Positions 1 to 3,982 of a stretch of DNA of 6,158 nt are shown piece after piece. Made by a program: the position numbers and the translations under genes. The first letter of the stretch is position 1. Every line of letters starts with the position of its first letter. The DNA comes from Anaerolineae bacterium (GTDB lineage: Bacteria > Chloroflexota > Anaerolineae > B4-G1), in assembly GCA_030620125.1 (NCBI GenBank), contig JAUXFI010000124.1:1-6158 (forward strand). The letters run 5' to 3'. The notes beneath the pieces are model-generated. The model was not told the origin of the DNA. It saw nothing but the letters and a program-made list of their open reading frames with translations, and ran no database searches.

Positions 1-344
1 ACGTAGGGGATGAAATGTCCTTCGTGGCTGATGTCGCAGGCCTGGTACAAGGCGTACCTGGCTGCGGTCAGGTCCCCCCTGCTCAGGGCGGCAACGAGCA
101 TCTCCATAGGCTCGCGCGTGGCGCCATCCCCCACCATCAGCAGTCGTGCATGAGGGGCGTGGGTCAGGATGATCGGCGCGGCCGCCAGCAGGCAGTGAGC
201 GCGTTTCTCCAACGAGAGCTTGCCCACGTAGACGACGGTCTGAGGCTGAGGTTGCGCGGAGCGATGGCGCGGCAGGCGTGGGCCGGGCCACGGGATGAAC
301 GGCGGGTACGTCGAGCGGGTTTGGATTGTTGTTGGTGTGATCAT
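1..344 (-). CDS. C-terminal half of a split GT4 glycosyltransferase (runs off left edge)
   Basis: Reading the minus strand from ATG at 344-342 gives 114 codons open to the window edge. After a Pro/Arg/Gln-rich leader of about 35 residues comes VVYVGKLSLEKR, then LLMVGDG. These match the start of the C-terminal Rossmann domain of GT-B, family GT4 enzymes, which binds the nucleotide-sugar donor; the leader matches nothing I know. The EX7E donor-site motif would lie beyond the left edge. An AGGAG six bases before the ATG supports real initiation here. The N-terminal acceptor-side domain of what looks like the same enzyme is the preceding gene (443-1231), in a different frame and 98 bases upstream. 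It may be a separately translated half enzyme or the remnant of a broken gene. The domain call is firm, the functional state is not. Confidence 0.8.
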   Translation of the reverse strand, partial: MITPTTIQTRSTYPPFIPWPGPRLPRHRSAQPQPQTVVYVGKLSLEKRAHCLLAAAPIILTHAPHARLLMVGDGATREPMEMLVAALSRGDLTAARYALYQACDISHEGHFIPY

Positions 345-350
345 TTTGTT

Positions 351-355
351 CTCCT
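351..355 (-). promoter_or_regulatory. Shine-Dalgarno site of the C-terminal glycosyltransferase half
   Basis: The minus strand reads AGGAG, then six bases (AACAAA), then ATG at 344. This is near-ideal spacing. It is the main evidence that the C-terminal half is translated independently and is not merely read-through debris of the upstream half. Confidence 0.65.
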
Positions 356-363
356 GAGAACGC

Positions 364-413
364 GGATTTCAGGACATTAACGGATTCTTGGACATCAACG
401 GATCAGTTTCGTG
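364..413. repeat. 18-bp-period direct repeat in the gap between the two glycosyltransferase halves
   Basis: On the plus strand GGATTTCAGGACATTAAC (364-381) is followed directly by GGATTCTTGGACATCAAC (382-399), and a third, degraded copy begins GGATCA at 400. The two full units differ at only a few positions. The tract fills most of the 98-base spacer between the stop at 443 and the ATG at 344. No promoter or terminator is evident in this spacer. Confidence 0.75.
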
Positions 414-442
414 TGGCTGCTATCTGGGCGCTTGCTTCTGGT

Positions 443-1231
443 TTACATTCTGGGCATGGCCTGGGCCAGGGCTGGGGTAAAGATGGCTGTGTCTACGCCC
501 ACGGGCACCTCGACGACGTGAGCGTCCGGGCAGACGGCGAGCGTCCGCTCTCTTACGTCCTGGTTGAGGACAATGACCCGGTCGGCCTGGCTCAGCCCCT
601 CCTGGGCGTAGGAAAGGTAGCGCTGGTCGCGGTTGACGACGTATTCGATGGCGCTGCCGTGGACGGTCACGACGTAGGGAATACCGGTAGTCGCCTTCAC
701 GCGCGCGGCCACGGCTGGCATCAGTATCACGTGGTTGGCGTGCAATACTTCCAGTCCTGCCTCCTGCACGACGGAGATCACTTGTGCTACCTGCCAGTTG
801 ACGCAGGTTTCGATTTGGGCATCGCTCAACCCGATGAACAGCGGGCTTTGCGGCGCTTCGGTGCGCGGATAGGCGACGGGACACACGGCGCCTTGCAGCA
901 GGTGAACGGTGCAGGCGGGCGTTGGTCTCCTGATCCTCATCAATCCTCTCTTCAGGGGGGAGGTCTTTGTTCTGGCCGGTCTCTTAAGCCCCCTCAATCC
1001 CCCCTTCAGGGGGAAGGTCTCCGTTCTGATCGGTCTCTGACCGAGCCAGGTTGTCCCGGTGGGCGTGTGCCGGACGACGGCTCCCACAAAATCCAGTCCA
1101 GCATTCGGTATGTTGCGGCAGAATACGTGGACGGTGTGCCCGCTGTTCATCAGTCCCTCTGCCAGGTGTGCGACGTAGACGCCGCTCCCGGAACTGAGCA
1201 GGCTGTACTGGTGCAGGATACCGATCTTCAT
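443..1231 (-). CDS. N-terminal half of a split GT4 glycosyltransferase
   Basis: This 262-residue protein begins MKIGILHQYS, followed by the glycine-rich GSGVY loop and HLAEGL, typical of the GT4 N-terminal (acceptor-side) Rossmann domain. HANHVIL near residue 165, VVTVHGSAIEY near 187-197 and VPVGVDTAIF near 242-251 are also characteristic; the last normally sits just before the linker to the donor-binding domain. The frame stops about ten residues later (TAA at 445-443), so the C-terminal domain with the EX7E motif is missing. Members of the family are usually one chain of over 400 residues. The missing half appears downstream in another frame (344 to left edge). Residues 66-101 are a two-copy 18-residue repeat encoded by an inserted DNA repeat. 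The ATG at 1231 fits the family start, though its Shine-Dalgarno is weak. The gene follows the PelF-like gene by 93 bases. Alone it should be inactive unless it pairs with the other half. Confidence 0.8.
   Translation of the reverse strand: MKIGILHQYSLLSSGSGVYVAHLAEGLMNSGHTVHVFCRNIPNAGLDFVGAVVRHTPTGTTWLGQRPIRTETFPLKGGLRGLKRPARTKTSPLKRGLMRIRRPTPACTVHLLQGAVCPVAYPRTEAPQSPLFIGLSDAQIETCVNWQVAQVISVVQEAGLEVLHANHVILMPAVAARVKATTGIPYVVTVHGSAIEYVVNRDQRYLSYAQEGLSQADRVIVLNQDVRERTLAVCPDAHVVEVPVGVDTAIFTPALAQAMPRM
924..1038. repeat. 54-bp tandem repeat with palindromic core, inserted in frame
   Basis: Plus-strand 924-977 and 978-1031 match at 42 of 54 positions, and a third copy starts (GGTCTCT) at 1032. 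Each copy holds a hairpin core. In the second copy it is CCCCC (1000-1004), loop TTCA, GGGGG (1009-1013). The first copy is imperfect (945-960). The period equals 18 codons, so the coding frame is kept, giving residues 66-83 and 84-101 with shared residues RP, RT, T, PLK and GL. It resembles GC-rich palindromic dispersed repeats that normally lie between genes. A related copy is at 4894-4931. Confidence 0.8.
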
Positions 1232-1312
1232 CTTGGAGCCATTCCATCATCGCTATTCAGAGAAAACGATCTTTACCTTGTCATTTCCCAATTCTGGTAA
1301 CCGCTCAGGCTA

Positions 1313-1406
1313 CCCTCCCGCAGGTTACGATTTGCTGTATTCGCAGGCTTGCACAGCTGTTGGGACGTGCTTGTGCATTGAAAATCCGTCCCAACCTGCG
1401 GGAGGG
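1313..1406. repeat. Perfect 14-bp inverted repeat spanning the 3' end of the PelF-like gene
   Basis: CCCTCCCGCAGGTT at 1313-1326 is matched exactly by AACCTGCGGGAGGG at 1393-1406, with 66 bases between the arms. A shorter pair, TGCACA (1350-1355) and TGTGCA (1372-1377), is nested inside. The right arm encodes the PPAG of the glycosyltransferase tail, and the left arm carries its TAA stop (1327-1325). GTAACC occurs just outside both ends (1297-1302 and 1413-1418), which could be a target duplication or chance. No T-run follows on the transcribed strand, so it is not a standard intrinsic terminator. A small foldback (MITE- or REP-like) element is the best reading. Confidence 0.7.
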
Positions 1407-2728
1407 CGAGTAGTAACCAATTGTGTGACCTTGAGCTCTTCCTCAGCGTGTCCACATTCCGCCATATTCCGGTATATGCCGTCGTAGGCCCGCAAGTAGT
1501 GGGATGTGTCGTAGTAGCGCCGGGCACGCCGCCAGCCGGCGCGGGACATGGCCCGGTAGCGGTTCGGGTGGCTGAGAGCCGCCACCACTGCCGCAGCCAC
1601 TTCTTCGTCTTCCTCCTCGTCTGGGGAGACGAGGAAGCCCGACGGCCCCAGGCAACGGTCGGCGTCTGATGCGCCTTGCAGCAGCTCGGCGCAACCCCCA
1701 ACCCTGGTCGCCACGGCCGGTATCCCGGCGGCCATCCCCTCCAACAGGGCCAGCGGTTGCCCTTCGCTGACGCTGGTGAGTACCAGCAGGTCGAGCCGGG
1801 GATACCAGGCCGCCAGATCTTCCTGGCCCGCGAAGTGCAACTGGTCGTTTTCCAGGAGGCCGAGTTCCTGCGCCAGGTCACGACACTCGTTGGCGTAGAT
1901 AGAGTCGTGATCGGTGGGGCCGAGAACCCAGAAGCAAACGGAGGGCAGCCGGTCGGCGACCTGCCGCGCAGCGCGGATGAAGCGCTTGACGTTTTTGATG
2001 GGTACCACCCGTCCCACCAGGCCGACGTGGTATGGCCTGTCCCTGGGCAGGAAGCGGGGGCAGGGCGCGCCAAAGCGGTGCAGGTCTACCCCGTTGGAGA
2101 TGATCTGGCAGCGGGGAGGGGCGGCGCCCGCCTCGATCTGAAGCGCGCGGTTGGCCTGGCAGACGGTGACGATGACGTCGGCTTGATCGTAGACCAAACG
2201 AGCCAACTGTTTGAAGCAGGCTGTCCAGTGTACTCGCTGTGCGGTCAGTTTGGCCCCGCTGCCATTGTCATCTATTACCCGAAAGCCGCACTCTAGTTCG
2301 CCCGCCCCCTGCTGGATCTCTCGCCAATAGATGCCGTGTTCGGTGAGGAGCAGAGGGCGGCCGGTGAGTGCTTTGATCTGTGCTCCCAGCAGTCCGGCGA
2401 AACCGGTCGCCAGCGCGTGGTAGACCCGCGCCCGGGGCAGGTTTAGCGCGACAGGCAGCGCCGCCGCCGCGTCGTCTGGGTCATCAAATTGTCCCAGGGG
2501 CACGTATTGCAGGTGTCGTAGATTGGCGGGAGGTGTGTAGGCCAGAGACCGGGTTTCTCTTGACTCCTCATCGCCACTTCCGAGATGAACCAGGGCAAAG
2601 TCCAGTTCGGGGAGGCCGCTCAACAGCGCGTGCGTCCAGTTCGACACGCCCCCGACGATGTAGGGATAGGTGCCCTCCAGGATCAAGCAGACGTCAAACA
2701 TTGAACTCTGATGCTCGTGAATGTCCAT
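1325..2728 (-). CDS. pelF: PelF-like GT4 family glycosyltransferase
   Basis: From ATG at 2728 the protein has 467 residues. It opens with LILEGTYPYIVGGVS (about residues 15-29), the hallmark start of PelF, the cytosolic GT4 enzyme thought to polymerise Pel exopolysaccharide from a UDP-sugar. TEHG follows at 129-132. The donor-binding domain has NGVD, GLVGRVVPIK (about 236-245) and an intact EX7E motif with glutamates at 322 and 330. The same frame runs back to GTG 2797, which overlaps the kinase stop as GTGA. However, the 23 extra residues there are a translated 8-bp DNA repeat (CESANQRV twice), and PelF proteins normally begin close to the EGTYPY motif, so I prefer 2728; ATG 2701 is also possible. 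The last 27 or so residues, from RPPAGW on, come from an inverted-repeat element. No other pel genes are visible, so the product may be another polysaccharide. Confidence 0.88.
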   Translation of the reverse strand: MDIHEHQSSMFDVCLILEGTYPYIVGGVSNWTHALLSGLPELDFALVHLGSGDEESRETRSLAYTPPANLRHLQYVPLGQFDDPDDAAAALPVALNLPRARVYHALATGFAGLLGAQIKALTGRPLLLTEHGIYWREIQQGAGELECGFRVIDDNGSGAKLTAQRVHWTACFKQLARLVYDQADVIVTVCQANRALQIEAGAAPPRCQIISNGVDLHRFGAPCPRFLPRDRPYHVGLVGRVVPIKNVKRFIRAARQVADRLPSVCFWVLGPTDHDSIYANECRDLAQELGLLENDQLHFAGQEDLAAWYPRLDLLVLTSVSEGQPLALLEGMAAGIPAVATRVGGCAELLQGASDADRCLGPSGFLVSPDEEEDEEVAAAVVAALSHPNRYRAMSRAGWRRARRYYDTSHYLRAYDGIYRNMAECGHAEEELKVTQLVTTRPPAGWDGFSMHKHVPTAVQACEYSKS

Positions 2729-2733
2729 AGATC

Positions 2734-2789
2734 CGACTCGCTGATTCGCTGATTCGCAGACTCGTTGATTCGCTGATTCGCAGACTCGC
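2734..2789. repeat. 8-bp-period repeat tract, seven units
   Basis: The plus strand holds seven octamers: CGACTCGC, TGATTCGC twice, AGACTCGT, TGATTCGC twice, AGACTCGC. They also form a 24-bp higher-order unit occurring twice. Because 24 is a multiple of three, the minus-strand frame into the PelF-like gene stays open and would read VCESANQR twice. The tract lies between the kinase stop (2794) and the ATG at 2728, the same kind of position as the octamer tract at 3931-3974. Confidence 0.85.
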
Positions 2790-2793
2790 TCTG

Positions 2794-3195
2794 TCACCGT
2801 TTCTTGACCAATACGAGTTCCGTCCTCTCCGCGTGGCCGGTCTCGTACCGCACCTCGCCCATGACGGTACGCATGAGAAAGATGCCGTACCCTCCCGCTG
2901 TGGGGGTGTCCAGGTTGGGCGGCTGGTAGGCGGCCAGGTCAAACTTGCGGCCATAGTCCCGCAGGCGGAGTGTGAGCGCCGTTTGGTCCACGGTCAGGGT
3001 CGCTTCGATTCGCCCGTCGCTGCGTCCCTCGTAGGCGTGGCGCACGATGTTGCTGACGGCTTCGCTGACGGCCAGCGTTGCGTCTGCGACGGCCTCTTCG
3101 TCGAAGCCAGCCTCGCGCGCTTGCTCGCAGACCCACTCCCGGACTTGACCAGCCAGTTCCAGCCCGCCTACCAGTGCCAGCCGGTATGTCGTCAT
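2794..3195 (-). CDS. RsbW/SpoIIAB-type ATP-binding serine kinase (anti-sigma factor)
   Basis: This 133-residue protein is a single GHKL-type ATPase domain of the size usual for stand-alone partner-switching kinases. The N box EAVSNIVRHAY spans 45-55 with Asn49 as the expected Mg-ATP ligand. The G1 box is RDYG (Asp80, Gly82) and the G2 box is AGGYGIFLMRTVM (100-112). No HisKA dimerisation domain or transmembrane segment is present, so it is not a sensor histidine kinase. In this family the kinase phosphorylates a serine of a STAS antagonist and otherwise holds a sigma factor or another target inactive. The two STAS genes lie directly upstream. ATG 3195 is preceded by AGGGAG four bases away, and only eight bases separate it from the previous stop, so the genes are probably coupled. 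The target is not in the window. Confidence 0.9.
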   Translation of the reverse strand: MTTYRLALVGGLELAGQVREWVCEQAREAGFDEEAVADATLAVSEAVSNIVRHAYEGRSDGRIEATLTVDQTALTLRLRDYGRKFDLAAYQPPNLDTPTAGGYGIFLMRTVMGEVRYETGHAERTELVLVKKR

Positions 3196-3203
3196 GTCTC
3201 TCC

Positions 3204-3539
3204 CTACCCAAAGCTGGCTATTGCTTCGGACTGGTTTTCACACATGTCGAAAACGCGATCCAGGCGAGTGAGCTGGAAGATTTTGAGTATCTCGGAGCGG
3301 AGGCCGGCCAGCTTTACGTCACCGTGGCCGATGCGAATGCGCTTAAAGAGCTTGACCAGCGTCGCCAGCCCGGAACTGTCCATAAAGGGGACACCGCTCA
3401 AGTCAATGACATAGTTCTGTTCTCCCTGGCTGACCAGTTCGCTCAAGCAGTCGTCCAGTTGTGGCGTTGACTGCGCGTCTACATCGCCGCTCACGACGAG
3501 GATGGCGATGTTTTCCTGCTTGCTGACTTGGATGTCCAC
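3204..3539 (-). CDS. STAS-domain anti-sigma factor antagonist (second of pair)
   Basis: This 111-residue protein is one STAS domain of the SpoIIAA/RsbV class. FMDSSGL at 52-58 carries the predicted phosphoacceptor Ser55, equivalent to Ser58 of Bacillus SpoIIAA, after the conserved Asp54. The start is GTG at 3539-3537, chosen because AGGAGG sits four bases before it and the family begins at this point. It aligns without gaps to the neighbouring STAS protein at about one third identity, so the two are old duplicates and not a recent copy. When unphosphorylated, such a protein binds the RsbW-type kinase and frees its target. It is followed after eight bases by that kinase (3195), its likely partner. 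Confidence 0.92.
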   Translation of the reverse strand: MDIQVSKQENIAILVVSGDVDAQSTPQLDDCLSELVSQGEQNYVIDLSGVPFMDSSGLATLVKLFKRIRIGHGDVKLAGLRSEILKIFQLTRLDRVFDMCENQSEAIASFG

Positions 3540-3543
3540 GTTT

Positions 3544-3549
3544 CCTCCT
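3544..3549 (-). promoter_or_regulatory. Strong Shine-Dalgarno site for the GTG-start STAS gene
   Basis: The minus strand reads a full AGGAGG, then AAAC, then GTG at 3539. It lies in the 30-base gap after the upstream STAS stop (3570) and fixes the non-ATG start of the downstream gene. A site this strong implies independent, efficient initiation. Confidence 0.7.
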
Positions 3550-3569
3550 GTGTCGGTAGGTTGGTTCTC

Positions 3570-3905
3570 CTACTGCAGGGCGGCGATGGCCGCGTCCAGT
3601 GTGTCGTGCATGTCGAAAGTCCGGTCGGTGCGGGTGAGTTGCAGCACCTTGCGCACGGCCGGCACGACGTTGAGCAGGGCGATGCGGCCGCCCATGCCAT
3701 CCAGACGGCGGCACGCGGCGATGAGCACGCCCAGGCCGGAACTGTCCATGAAGGACACGTCGGCCATGTCCATGGCTATCTGGTTGCCTCCTTCGTCCAG
3801 GATGGATTGCAGGGCGGTCTGGAAGGTGGGCGCACTGGCCACGTTGAGCACGCCGTGCAGTTCAAGGATGGGGATGTCTCCCTCGTGTTGAATCTGATAC
3901 TCCAT
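3570..3905 (-). CDS. STAS-domain anti-sigma factor antagonist (first of pair)
   Basis: This 111-residue single STAS domain has FMDSSGLGV at 52-60. Ser55 is the predicted phosphorylation site and Asp54 the conserved neighbour, much as in SpoIIAA and RsbV. ATG 3905 has an AAGGAAG Shine-Dalgarno about five bases upstream. The gene is separated from the GAF/HD-GYP gene by 77 bases that contain an octamer repeat tract, and from the next STAS gene by 30 bases. Two non-identical STAS antagonists upstream of one kinase suggest that two inputs compete for, or act in sequence on, the same kinase. Which one it prefers cannot be told from sequence. Confidence 0.92.
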   Translation of the reverse strand: MEYQIQHEGDIPILELHGVLNVASAPTFQTALQSILDEGGNQIAMDMADVSFMDSSGLGVLIAACRRLDGMGGRIALLNVVPAVRKVLQLTRTDRTFDMHDTLDAAIAALQ

Positions 3906-3930
3906 AGCGACTTCCTTTCAAGAGTTCTGT

Positions 3931-3974
3931 CTACTCATCTACTCATCTACTTGTTTGTCTACTTGTCTGCTCGT
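3931..3974. repeat. 8-bp-period repeat tract between the HD-GYP and STAS genes
   Basis: The plus strand reads CTACTCAT twice, CTACTTGT, a half unit TTGT, CTACTTGT and CTGCTCGT. It fills more than half of the 77-base gap between the STAS start (3905) and the HD-GYP stop (3983). The period equals that of the tract at 2734-2789, but the unit sequence differs. It is not coding in any supported frame. Confidence 0.85.
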
Positions 3975-3982
3975 ATCCCCGT

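Noticed and set aside
413..1300. Long open plus-strand frame opposite the N-terminal glycosyltransferase half
   Set aside because: The minus-strand frame carries clear GT4 motifs; the plus-strand translation has no recognisable domain and is an antisense shadow in GC-rich DNA.
1296..1314. Small hairpin GGTAACC / GGCTACC as a terminator after the PelF-like gene
   Set aside because: The stem is short with one G-T pair and no T-run follows on the minus strand; it is better seen as the edge of the inverted-repeat element.
2734..2789. CRISPR array
   Set aside because: The units are 8 bp with no spacers; this is a simple tandem tract, and no cas gene is present.
2794..3195. Fragment of a sensor histidine kinase
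   Set aside because: The protein is complete at 133 residues, has its own start and stop, lacks a phospho-histidine domain and sits next to STAS genes, as RsbW-type kinases do.
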